DNA of 5,083 nucleotides, taken from positions 1 through 5,083 of the forward strand of contig NZ_JAROCA010000107.1 of NCBI RefSeq assembly GCF_030732005.1, read 5' to 3'. Shown piece after piece: positions 1 through 5,083 of this stretch. The translations under genes and the position numbers were made by a program. Position 1 is the stretch's first letter. Each line of letters begins with the position of its first letter. The notes under the pieces are model-generated. The model was not told where the DNA came from. It did not search any database and saw only the letters and a list, made by a program, of their open reading frames with translations. Source of the stretch: Tigheibacillus jepli. GTDB lineage: Bacteria > Bacillota > Bacilli > Bacillales > Amphibacillaceae.

Positions 1-65
1 AGGGGGCAAACAAGGAATGATAGGTTACCATGTGTACTAGCAAACTGATTTTTCAACATTAAATA

Positions 66-109
66 GCGAGGAGCCTTAATTGTTGCAATATGATGAAGAG
101 GGGGATTAA
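66..109 (+). other. possible short leader ORF with its own RBS
   Basis: GCGAGGAG at 66-73 resembles a ribosome binding site and is followed, 6 nt later, by TTG at 80-82. That frame reads 9 codons (LLQYDEEGD, first residue Met if initiated) and stops at TAA 107-109, three bases before the GTG start of the kinase gene. This spacing would suit translational coupling or a leader peptide. The TTG start, the tiny size and the lack of any recognised peptide family make it equally likely to be chance. The rest of 1-112 shows no convincing gene; the open stretch in frame 1 up to TGA 46-48 could be the tail of an upstream gene but is too short to judge. Confidence 0.2.
99..104 (+). promoter_or_regulatory. 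ribosome binding site of the kinase gene
   Basis: AGGGGG lies 8 nt upstream of GTG at 113. This site fixes the start: an in-frame TAA at 107-109 rules out any longer N-terminus, and the next in-frame ATG codons lie far inside the PAS domain. Confidence 0.85.
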
Positions 110-112
110 TCG

Positions 113-1243
113 GTGAATCAAATAGGGGGCGAAAATGATAGTTCGACAACAGGAAGCGATTTCAAATTTCTGGATGGTACGGCCCACATTTCTTCGATTG
201 GAGAATTGCCAAAATTAATTCAGGATTGGATTGAAGACAATTGCAGTGAAACGATTTCTCTTTGGGACGAAGAAGGAAATCTGGTGTTTGTCTCAAGATC
301 CATTCACAAAATTCTCGGCTATTTCCCAAAAGAAATAATCGGGAGACACTGGTCTACAATCGTTTCTCCCGATGACTATTCAGAGATGAAGCTTGCATTT
401 CATAAGATTAACTGCGAAGCGGAAACAAAACCTACTGTTAAGATCAACTTGCTCGATCACAATGAAAAATATGTGTGGTGTGAGTGCAAGCTGGATAAAC
501 TGGCGGATTTGGAAAATCATCAAGTTTACTACATAGTGTTAATACAGGATATCACAGATAAAAAAGAATTGGAAAACATGATGGTGAGCTACGAGAAAAT
601 GTCAATTGCCGGTCAATTGGCTGCAGGCGTTGCACATGAAATCCGCAATCCGCTAACATCATTGAAAGGTTTTTTGCAATTGTTGCAGGCTGGCGGGGCG
701 CAAAAAGAGGCTTATTATAACATTATGATTGATGAGATCAAGAAGATGGAACAGATTACATCTGAACTGCTTTATATTTCCAAACCTTTGACGGATTTCC
801 GACAAATGGAGCCGCTTGGTACAATGGTCGCAGATATTATCAAATTATTGACACCACAAGCAAAAATAAAAGGTATAGATTTCATTCTAAATACAGCAGG
901 TGACGTATTGCTTTACTGCGATCGCTCACAAATTAAACAGGTACTAATTAATATCGTAAAAAATGCAATCGAGGCAATGGAAAATGAGGGAACAATCACA
1001 ATAGATATTTCCAAATCGCAATCATGTGTTCATCTGAAAATTATTGATGAGGGACCCGGAATCGATGACGCAATTATTCATAAACTTGGTGAACCGTTTT
1101 TCACAACGAAAGAAAATGGTACCGGTTTAGGCTTGATGGTAACGAAGCAAATTTTGGAACGACACCATGCCGATTTACAAATTTATAATAATCAAACAAA
1201 AGGCAGCACTTTTGACATCACCTTTTACAACACAAAATCATAA
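113..1243 (+). CDS. cytosolic PAS-domain sensor histidine kinase, sporulation-kinase (KinA/KinE) type
   Basis: This is a 376-residue histidine kinase with a GTG start. No membrane segment is visible, so it should be cytosolic. A single PAS/PAC sensor domain spans about residues 40-150 (WDEEGNLVFVS, ILGY, ending IQDITDKKELE). A HisKA dimerisation domain covers about 160-225, with the phospho-accepting H175 in AAGVAHEIRNPL, followed by the SLKGFLQLLQ helix typical of Bacillus sporulation kinases. The HATPase_c domain covers about 260-372, with N box NAIEAM (N284), G1 box DEGPGID (312-318), F box EPFFTTK (327-333) and G2 box GTGLGL (336-341). All catalytic motifs are intact. By family, such kinases autophosphorylate and feed Spo0F in the phosphorelay to Spo0A; that partner is inferred. 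No response regulator gene is adjacent, as is usual for orphan sporulation kinases. The PAS ligand is unknown. The gene appears monocistronic, with a terminator at 1318-1350. It could instead be a general PAS kinase with another partner. Confidence 0.9.
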   Translation: MNQIGGENDSSTTGSDFKFLDGTAHISSIGELPKLIQDWIEDNCSETISLWDEEGNLVFVSRSIHKILGYFPKEIIGRHWSTIVSPDDYSEMKLAFHKINCEAETKPTVKINLLDHNEKYVWCECKLDKLADLENHQVYYIVLIQDITDKKELENMMVSYEKMSIAGQLAAGVAHEIRNPLTSLKGFLQLLQAGGAQKEAYYNIMIDEIKKMEQITSELLYISKPLTDFRQMEPLGTMVADIIKLLTPQAKIKGIDFILNTAGDVLLYCDRSQIKQVLINIVKNAIEAMENEGTITIDISKSQSCVHLKIIDEGPGIDDAIIHKLGEPFFTTKENGTGLGLMVTKQILERHHADLQIYNNQTKGSTFDITFYNTKS

Positions 1244-1266
1244 GCTTGTATTTATAATAGTTTAAT

Positions 1267-1291
1267 AAGAGATAAGTTTTCCTTATCTCTT
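1267..1291. promoter_or_regulatory. candidate CcpC operator (ATAA-N7-TTAT palindrome) upstream of citB
   Basis: Perfect 10-bp arms AAGAGATAAG (1267-1276) and CTTATCTCTT (1282-1291) flank TTTTC. At the core is ATAA (1272-1275), seven bases, then TTAT (1283-1286). This matches ATAA-N7-TTAT, the known site of CcpC, the LysR-type citrate-sensing regulator of citB and citZ in B. subtilis. No T-run follows the hairpin (TTGAATAAAA), which argues against an ordinary terminator and for a DNA-binding site. Its centre (about 1279) is roughly 86 bp upstream of the start point predicted from the -10 at 1353-1358. In B. subtilis I recall a position near -66. The match and palindrome are direct; the role is inferred. 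Confidence 0.6.
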
Positions 1292-1317
1292 TGAATAAAA
1301 TATCTGTATATCCATTT

Positions 1318-1350
1318 ATGGGCATGAAACGTTGTTTTATGCCCATTTTT
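1318..1350 (+). terminator. intrinsic terminator of the kinase gene
   Basis: ATGGGCATGAAAC (1318-1330) pairs with GTTTTATGCCCAT (1334-1346) over 13 bp with one G-U pair and a GTT loop, followed by TTTTT (1346-1350). It lies about 75 nt after the kinase stop codon and about 130 nt before citB, so it should separate the two transcription units. The right arm overlaps a candidate citB -35. Confidence 0.85.
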
Positions 1351-1358
1351 CATATAAT
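1332..1358 (+). promoter_or_regulatory. candidate sigma-A promoter of citB
   Basis: TATAAT at 1353-1358 is a perfect -10 hexamer. The best -35 nearby is TTGTTT at 1332-1337, with a short 15-bp spacer, so the basal promoter would be weak, which would suit a regulated gene. A TTAT at 1337-1340 lies near -27 from the predicted start (about 1365); a CcpC half-site near -27 is reported for B. subtilis citB. This is the only consensus -10 downstream of the kinase terminator. The alternative is an extended -10-like TGTTATATA at 1386-1394 with no -35. Confidence 0.45.
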
Positions 1359-1386
1359 ATAAAAGAAGAGGATTTTTGTATATTAT
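1354..1386. repeat. AT-rich inverted repeat in the citB leader region
   Basis: ATAATATA (1354-1361) and TATATTAT (1379-1386) are exact inverted copies separated by 17 bp. The symmetry continues inward imperfectly as AAAA against TTTTT. The left arm overlaps the candidate citB -10, so a protein bound here could block transcription. The sequence is low complexity, so chance is possible; no known operator consensus fits. Confidence 0.35.
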
Positions 1387-1467
1387 GTTATATACCATGA
1401 ATTTCTCTCTTTTTTGTCATGCAAAAATCTAGTTGCGAAGACAAACGAACAAACAAAATGCTAGATG

Positions 1468-1474
1468 AAAGGGG
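1468..1474 (+). promoter_or_regulatory. ribosome binding site of citB
   Basis: AAAGGGG sits 8 nt upstream of ATG at 1483. It confirms this start over alternatives; the protein then begins [10 protein letters not shown], as expected for the N-terminus of Bacillus aconitases. Confidence 0.9.
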
Positions 1475-1482
1475 TAAGCTGA

Positions 1483-4191
1483 ATGGGAGAAAACAGCTTT
1501 CAAGCCAAAAAACAGTTTACGTTAAACGGCAAAACCTACAATTATTACAATCTGAAAGCTTTGGAAGAATCCGGTTTGGGAAAAATCAACCGCTTGCCAT
1601 TCTCCATCCGTGTACTGCTGGAATCGCTGTTGCGCCAGCATGATGGGCGTGTCATCAAAGATGAACATGTAAAAGCGTTAGCCAAATGGGGAACGAAAGA
1701 GGGAGAAGGCGTTGATGTGCCTTTCAAACCTTCCCGTGTTATTTTGCAAGACTTCACCGGTGTCCCTGCAGTGGTAGATTTGGCATCCTTACGTAAAGCA
1801 ATGGTCGATATGGGAGGAGAACCGGATAAAATCAATCCGGAAGTACCTGTAGATTTGGTTATCGACCACTCTGTACAAGTGGATGAATACGGTACACCAG
1901 CTGCACTAAAGGCGAATATGGAATTGGAATTTCAGCGTAATGCCGAGCGTTATCAATTTCTGAATTGGGCGCAAAAAGCATTCGATAACTATCGTGCTGT
2001 TCCACCAGCAACAGGTATTGTCCATCAGGTCAACCTTGAATACATTGCCAGCGTTGTCCATGAATTGGAAAATGATAACGGGGAAATTGATGCTTTTCCT
2101 GATACACTGGTAGGTACGGACTCACATACGACAATGATCAACGGTCTTGGTGTACTGGGCTGGGGTGTAGGTGGTATTGAAGCAGAAGCAGGAATGCTTG
2201 GTCAGCCATCCTATTTCCCTGCCCCTGACGTAATCGGTGTGAAATTTACCGGCAGCTTCCCACAAGGAACTACAGCAACAGACTTGGCGTTGAAAGTTAC
2301 CCAGGTTTTACGTGAAACAAACGTTGTTGGCAAATTTGTGGAATACTTTGGCCCTGGCCTACAAGACATGCCATTGGCGGACCGTGCCACGATTTCCAAC
2401 ATGGCTCCTGAATACGGTGCAACTTGCGGTTTCTTCCCTGTTGATGAGGAGTCTCTAAACTATCTTCGTCTAACCGGAAGAGACGAAAAACATATCGAAC
2501 TTGTGGAAAAATATTGCAAAGAAAATAATCTTTGGTATTCCTCCGATCAGCCGGATCCGGAATATACAAAGGTTGTCGAAATCAATCTGTCCGAACTGGA
2601 ACCAAATTTGTCCGGTCCGAAACGCCCGCAGGATTTGATTGCACTTTCGGATATGCAAAAATCATTCAAAAAAGCTGTAACTGCACCAGCAGGCAACCAA
2701 GGACTGGGATTAGACAAATCCGAATTTAACAAGGAAGCGGTCATCGATCATCCAAATGGCAAACATTCTGTCATGAAAACAGGCGCTGTTGCAATTGCGG
2801 CGATTACTTCCTGTACGAATACATCCAATCCATACGTTATGTTAGGAGCAGGACTTCTGGCCAAGAAAGCAGTAGAAAAAGGCTTGAAGGTTCCGGCTTA
2901 TGTCAAGACTTCACTGGCACCGGGCTCAAAAGTGGTTACACGCTACTTGAATGATTCCGGACTGATGAAGTATTTGGACGATCTTGGATTTAGTCTTGTC
3001 GGCTATGGCTGCACAACCTGTATCGGTAACTCCGGCCCGCTGCGCCCGGAAATTGAAGAAGCAATTGTTAAAAACGATTTGACTGTTACTTCCGTGCTTT
3101 CCGGTAACCGTAACTTTGATGGTCGTATTCATCCACTGGTCAAAGCTAACTATTTGGCATCTCCGCCATTGGTTGTTGCGTATGCTTTGGCTGGTACGGT
3201 CGATATCAACCTGACAACGGATGAACTTGGAACAGATGTGGATGGAGAACCGATTTACTTAAAAGACATTTGGCCTTCCATGGAAGAAATCAAGCAGGAA
3301 GTTCAAAAAGTTGTCAATCCGGAAATATTCCGCAAAGAATATGAAAATGTGTTTAATTCAAATAAAAAATGGAATGAAATTCAAACAACAGATGAGCCAT
3401 TGTTCGCTTGGGATAGCGAATCAACATATATTCAAAATCCGCCATTCTTTGAAGGACTTTCCGAACAAGCGGGAAAAGTTGAGCCTTTAAACGGATTGCG
3501 TGCGATCGGAAAATTTGGTGATTCTGTAACGACAGACCATATTTCTCCAGCAGGTGCTATTGCAAAAGATATGCCAGCAGGTAAATATTTGCAAGATAAA
3601 GGCGTATCACCTAGAAACTTTAACTCGTACGGTTCACGTAGAGGTAACCATGAAGTAATGATGCGTGGTACGTTCGCCAACATTCGTATTCGTAACTTGC
3701 TTGCTCCTGGAACAGAGGGCGGATATACTACTTACTGGCCGACCAATGAAGTAATGCCAATTTACGATGCAGCAATGAAGTATCAACAAGACGGCACAGG
3801 GCTGATTGTTATTGCCGGCAAGGACTATGGCATGGGCTCTTCCCGTGACTGGGCTGCAAAGGGGACGAATCTTCTTGGTATTAAAACAGTAATTGCTGAG
3901 AGCTTTGAACGTATCCATCGTTCCAACCTGGTTATGATGGGTGTGCTGCCATTACAATTTGAAAAAGGTCAAAACGCCGAGAAATTAGGTTTGACCGGAA
4001 AAGAAACGTTCCGTGTTGAAGTGGATGAACAAGTAAAACCCCATGACTTGGTTAAGGTTACAGCAGTTGATGAATCAGGAAAAACAACTGAATTCAACGC
4101 AATTGCCCGTTTTGATAGCGAAGTGGAAATTGATTATTATCGCCACGGAGGCATCTTGCAAATGGTATTGCGCAATAAACTGCATGCATAA
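1483..4191 (+). CDS. citB: aconitate hydratase (aconitase), AcnA/IRP1 type
   Basis: This enzyme interconverts citrate and isocitrate through cis-aconitate in the cytosolic TCA cycle, using a [4Fe-4S] cluster. The 902-residue product is full length for the bacterial AcnA/IRP1 family. Cluster ligands are C444 ([10 protein letters not shown]), C510 and C513 ([12 protein letters not shown]). Other family blocks visible are [13 protein letters not shown] (211-223), [12 protein letters not shown] with conserved arginines (540-551), the swivel-domain start [13 protein letters not shown] (679-691), and the active-site loop [12 protein letters not shown] (783-794). No frameshift or lost residue was seen. 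In B. subtilis the apo-enzyme also binds RNA, and citB mutants sporulate poorly; both are family knowledge, not visible here. The gene stands alone between the kinase terminator and its own terminator at 4202-4237. Upstream are a CcpC-like palindrome and a candidate promoter, suggesting citrate-responsive control. No convincing CodY or cre site was found. The older name acnA is equivalent. Confidence 0.98.
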   Translation: MGENSFQAKKQFTLNGKTYNYYNLKALEESGLGKINRLPFSIRVLLESLLRQHDGRVIKDEHVKALAKWGTKEGEGVDVPFKPSRVILQDFTGVPAVVDLASLRKAMVDMGGEPDKINPEVPVDLVIDHSVQVDEYGTPAALKANMELEFQRNAERYQFLNWAQKAFDNYRAVPPATGIVHQVNLEYIASVVHELENDNGEIDAFPDTLVGTDSHTTMINGLGVLGWGVGGIEAEAGMLGQPSYFPAPDVIGVKFTGSFPQGTTATDLALKVTQVLRETNVVGKFVEYFGPGLQDMPLADRATISNMAPEYGATCGFFPVDEESLNYLRLTGRDEKHIELVEKYCKENNLWYSSDQPDPEYTKVVEINLSELEPNLSGPKRPQDLIALSDMQKSFKKAVTAPAGNQGLGLDKSEFNKEAVIDHPNGKHSVMKTGAVAIAAITSCTNTSNPYVMLGAGLLAKKAVEKGLKVPAYVKTSLAPGSKVVTRYLNDSGLMKYLDDLGFSLVGYGCTTCIGNSGPLRPEIEEAIVKNDLTVTSVLSGNRNFDGRIHPLVKANYLASPPLVVAYALAGTVDINLTTDELGTDVDGEPIYLKDIWPSMEEIKQEVQKVVNPEIFRKEYENVFNSNKKWNEIQTTDEPLFAWDSESTYIQNPPFFEGLSEQAGKVEPLNGLRAIGKFGDSVTTDHISPAGAIAKDMPAGKYLQDKGVSPRNFNSYGSRRGNHEVMMRGTFANIRIRNLLAPGTEGGYTTYWPTNEVMPIYDAAMKYQQDGTGLIVIAGKDYGMGSSRDWAAKGTNLLGIKTVIAESFERIHRSNLVMMGVLPLQFEKGQNAEKLGLTGKETFRVEVDEQVKPHDLVKVTAVDESGKTTEFNAIARFDSEVEIDYYRHGGILQMVLRNKLHA

Positions 4192-4201
4192 TGGTCATAT
4201 C

Positions 4202-4237
4202 AAAAAGTCTGTACACAATTTGTGTGCAGGCTTTTTT
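4202..4237 (+). terminator. intrinsic terminator of citB
   Basis: AAAAAGTCTGTACAC (4202-4216) pairs with GTGTGCAGGCTTTTT (from 4222) through 15 bp including two G-U pairs, with an AATTT loop and a run of six T ending at 4237. It starts 10 nt after the aconitase stop codon. The A-run before and T-run after could also allow some function in the reverse direction. Confidence 0.95.
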
Positions 4238-4333
4238 CAGTACAGAAAGTTCAAAATAACATGGCAACAAGCATATCCTAGTTTTTGGTATCTTTGTTCT
4301 TTACAATCCTTCTCAAATGGGATAGGGTAATTA

Positions 4334-4363
4334 TGAATAGAAGCTTTGGTTTTTTACATAGTA
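4334..4363 (+). promoter_or_regulatory. candidate sigma-G (forespore) promoter of the TlpA-like gene
   Basis: TGAATA at 4334-4339 and CATAGTA at 4357-4363 are separated by 17 bp. Consensus sigma-G promoters of Bacillus read about TGAATA, 17-18 bp, CATACTA, so only one of 13 positions differs. The predicted start, about 4370, gives a short leader containing the ribosome binding site at 4391-4395. No good sigma-A promoter was found in 4238-4403; TTTACA at 4300-4305 lacks a matching -10, and TATCAT at 4371-4376 lacks a convincing -35. The match is seen directly; forespore expression is inferred. Confidence 0.55.
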
Positions 4364-4390
4364 TATAACATATCATGCGAAGAAAATTAT

Positions 4391-4395
4391 GGGAG
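4391..4395 (+). promoter_or_regulatory. ribosome binding site deciding the TlpA-like start
   Basis: GGGAG lies 8 nt before ATG at 4404. The alternative in-frame ATG at 4389 has only GAAGAA upstream and overlaps this site, so 4404 is preferred; the difference is five residues. Confidence 0.7.
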
Positions 4396-4403
4396 ATTCG
4401 GCG

Positions 4404-4982
4404 ATGGGAAAAAAATTAATTGGTATTGCCATACTGGTTTTTTTGATTGGATTGCTGACCTACAATGTAGTGAGTACAAAAAGTGCTGCAAGTGAGGATG
4501 ATGCTAGCGGAAATGCGGAGACCACTGGTGCCGTAGCTTACTCTGATAACGCAACCTTTTTGGATGTGGGCGATACAGTTCCTGATTTTGAAATGGAGAC
4601 ATTGGATGGCAAGAAGCTAAAACTATCTGAATTTCAAGGGAAAAAGGTAATATTGAATTTCTGGACGACATGGTGTCCGCCATGTAAAAAGGAAATGCCG
4701 GAGATCGAAAAATTTTATCAAAATCATCGACAAGATGTTGAAATTGTTGCAGTAAATCTAACGGGAACAGAAAAAAATGCACAACACGTTCGCCAATTCA
4801 TTGACAAGCACCAGTACTCGTTTCCAGTTTATTTGGACAGAACAATGGAAGTAAGCGAAAATTTGGCATTTACTATTCCAACAACTTATTTTATTGGAAC
4901 AGACGGAAAAATCCAGCAGCCGCGCCATGTCGGTCCCATGACATATGAAGTTATGGCAAATACGCTCAAAAAATTGCATTAG
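4404..4982 (+). CDS. yneN: membrane-anchored TlpA/ResA/StoA-family thiol-disulfide oxidoreductase (YneN-like)
   Basis: The product has 192 residues from ATG 4404 (197 from ATG 4389). Residues 1-22 are a short lysine start and one hydrophobic helix without a lipobox cysteine, so it is probably an uncleaved anchor with the rest outside the membrane. An acidic, low-complexity linker follows (about 23-50). A thioredoxin fold of the AhpC/TSA-Redoxin type covers about 55-190: VPDFEMETLDGK, active site WCPPC (W90, C91, C94) followed by KKEMPE, and the cis-proline region TIPTTYFI (P159). Family members reduce or exchange disulfides on exported proteins, such as apocytochrome c (ResA) or spore cortex proteins (StoA). 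The position directly after citB matches yneN of B. subtilis as I recall it, hence the symbol. YneN's substrate is not known to me. The near-consensus sigma-G promoter points to the forespore and a StoA-like role, which is inference. WCPPC differs from the CEPC motif of ResA. The gene is monocistronic as far as seen; an insertion sequence lies 25 nt downstream. Confidence 0.85.
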   Translation: MGKKLIGIAILVFLIGLLTYNVVSTKSAASEDDASGNAETTGAVAYSDNATFLDVGDTVPDFEMETLDGKKLKLSEFQGKKVILNFWTTWCPPCKKEMPEIEKFYQNHRQDVEIVAVNLTGTEKNAQHVRQFIDKHQYSFPVYLDRTMEVSENLAFTIPTTYFIGTDGKIQQPRHVGPMTYEVMANTLKKLH

Positions 4983-4984
4983 AT

Positions 4985-5008
4985 AAAACCCTCATTCGGA
5001 TGTTTTTT
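4985..5008 (+). terminator. weak possible terminator of the TlpA-like gene
   Basis: AAAACCC (4985-4991) can pair with GG (4998-4999) and GTTTT (5002-5006) around a 6-nt loop, with a 2-nt AT bulge, followed by Ts to 5008. The stem is short and imperfect. The T-run ends exactly at the first base of the insertion sequence, so part of an original, better terminator may have been separated by the insertion. Confidence 0.4.
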
Positions 5009-5083
5009 GAACTGCGCCCTGTCAAGTAGACAGTGAAAAAACAAAAAGTCTATGCCACAGCCTGGTGCCGATATTCCAACGGT
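5008..5083 (-). mobile_element. end of an IS3-family insertion sequence (partial, continues past window)
   Basis: From 5008 the sequence starts TGAACTGCGCCCTGTCAAGT and continues through AGACAGT (to 5034). This looks like an IS3-family terminal inverted repeat, which begins with TG at the outer edge. It carries a nested palindrome CTGTC (5019-5023) / GACAG (5029-5033). A transposase C-terminus on the minus strand ends 42 bp inside this edge, so this is the downstream (right) end of the element. The other end and any target duplication lie partly outside the window; the TTT just before 5008 is a possible 3-bp duplication. Confidence 0.75.
5050..5083 (-). CDS. IS3-family transposase OrfB, C-terminal fragment (cut by window edge)
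   Basis: Read on the minus strand, the last codons are PLEYRHQAVA followed by TAG (complement of 5050-5052). The motif ...(T/S)PLEYR near the stop codon is characteristic of the C-terminus of IS3/IS150-group integrase-type transposases (DDE catalytic domain, OrfB). The rest of the protein lies beyond 5083, so whether the element is intact cannot be judged. Only 11 codons are visible, so the call relies on the motif together with the adjoining terminal repeat. Confidence 0.7.
   Translation of the reverse strand, partial: PLEYRHQAVA

Noticed and set aside
1..79. Tail of an upstream gene or a kinase promoter (sigma-H-like AGGAATG at 12-18).
   Set aside because: No matching -10 element follows AGGAATG at the right distance, and the short open frame to TGA 46-48 has no recognisable sequence.
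1318..1346. Possible CcpA cre site around TGAAACGTTGTTTT.
   Set aside because: The CG is one base out of register with the cre consensus and the right half lacks CA; the sequence is fully explained by the terminator stem.
1411..1427. Small hairpin TTTTTG/CAAAAA in the citB leader as a possible riboswitch or RNA-binding site.
   Set aside because: Only a 6-bp AT-rich stem with no conserved loop; no known riboswitch or iron-responsive-element loop (CAGUG) is present.
1419..1643. Plus-strand 74-codon frame overlapping the start of citB.
   Set aside because: It has no family resemblance, no good ribosome binding site at its ATG, and most of it lies in the aconitase coding region in another frame.
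1950..1968. CodY-like box around CAATTTCTGAATTG inside citB.
   Set aside because: Aligned to the 15-bp CodY consensus it has about six mismatches, and it lies deep in coding sequence.
4202..4237. Hairpin after citB as a possible iron-responsive element bound by aconitase itself.
   Set aside because: The AATTT loop, uninterrupted stem and T-run fit an intrinsic terminator; no bulged C or CAGUG loop.
4300..4328. Sigma-A promoter for yneN based on TTTACA at 4300-4305.
   Set aside because: The -10 position at proper spacing reads TAGGGT, which matches poorly, and no other nearby hexamer fits.
4043..4330. 95-codon plus-strand frame across the end of citB and its terminator.
   Set aside because: It runs through the aconitase C-terminus in the wrong frame and across a strong terminator hairpin; composition is not protein-like.

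Overview
The window looks like chromosomal DNA from a low-GC, endospore-forming Gram-positive bacterium of the Bacillaceae. The protein sequences resemble the Oceanobacillus/Virgibacillus side of that family, but this is an impression and no search was run. Supporting signs are AT-rich intergenic DNA, strong AGGGGG/AAAGGGG ribosome binding sites, a sporulation-type histidine kinase, a Bacillus-type monomeric aconitase, and the aconitase-then-thioredoxin-like gene order that I recall for citB-yneN of B. subtilis.

Layout, all main genes on the plus strand. Bases 1-112 are a short upstream region with no clear gene, only a possible 9-codon leader ORF. Bases 113-1243 encode a soluble PAS histidine kinase of the KinA/KinE type. 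Bases 1244-1482 are a dense regulatory region. It holds a 10-bp palindrome containing ATAA-N7-TTAT, the binding consensus of the citrate-responsive regulator CcpC. Next come an intrinsic terminator for the kinase gene, a candidate citB promoter whose -35 lies inside the terminator's right arm, and an AT-rich inverted repeat. Bases 1483-4191 encode intact aconitase (902 aa), closed by a very good intrinsic terminator at 4202-4237. Bases 4238-4403 hold a near-consensus sigma-G-type promoter. Bases 4404-4982 encode a membrane-anchored TlpA/ResA/StoA-like thiol-disulfide oxidoreductase. From 5008 to the window end lies the outer end of an IS3-family insertion sequence, with the last 11 codons of its transposase on the minus strand.

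The three complete genes appear to be separate transcription units rather than an operon. Two of the three have a possible link to sporulation: the kinase by family, and the oxidoreductase by its putative forespore promoter. Aconitase is the TCA-cycle enzyme, and in B. subtilis it is also known to be needed for efficient sporulation. I found no previously undescribed multi-gene system. The points most worth checking are the CcpC-like operator, the overlapping terminator/promoter, the sigma-G-like promoter, and the insertion sequence sitting directly on the T-tract after the oxidoreductase gene.
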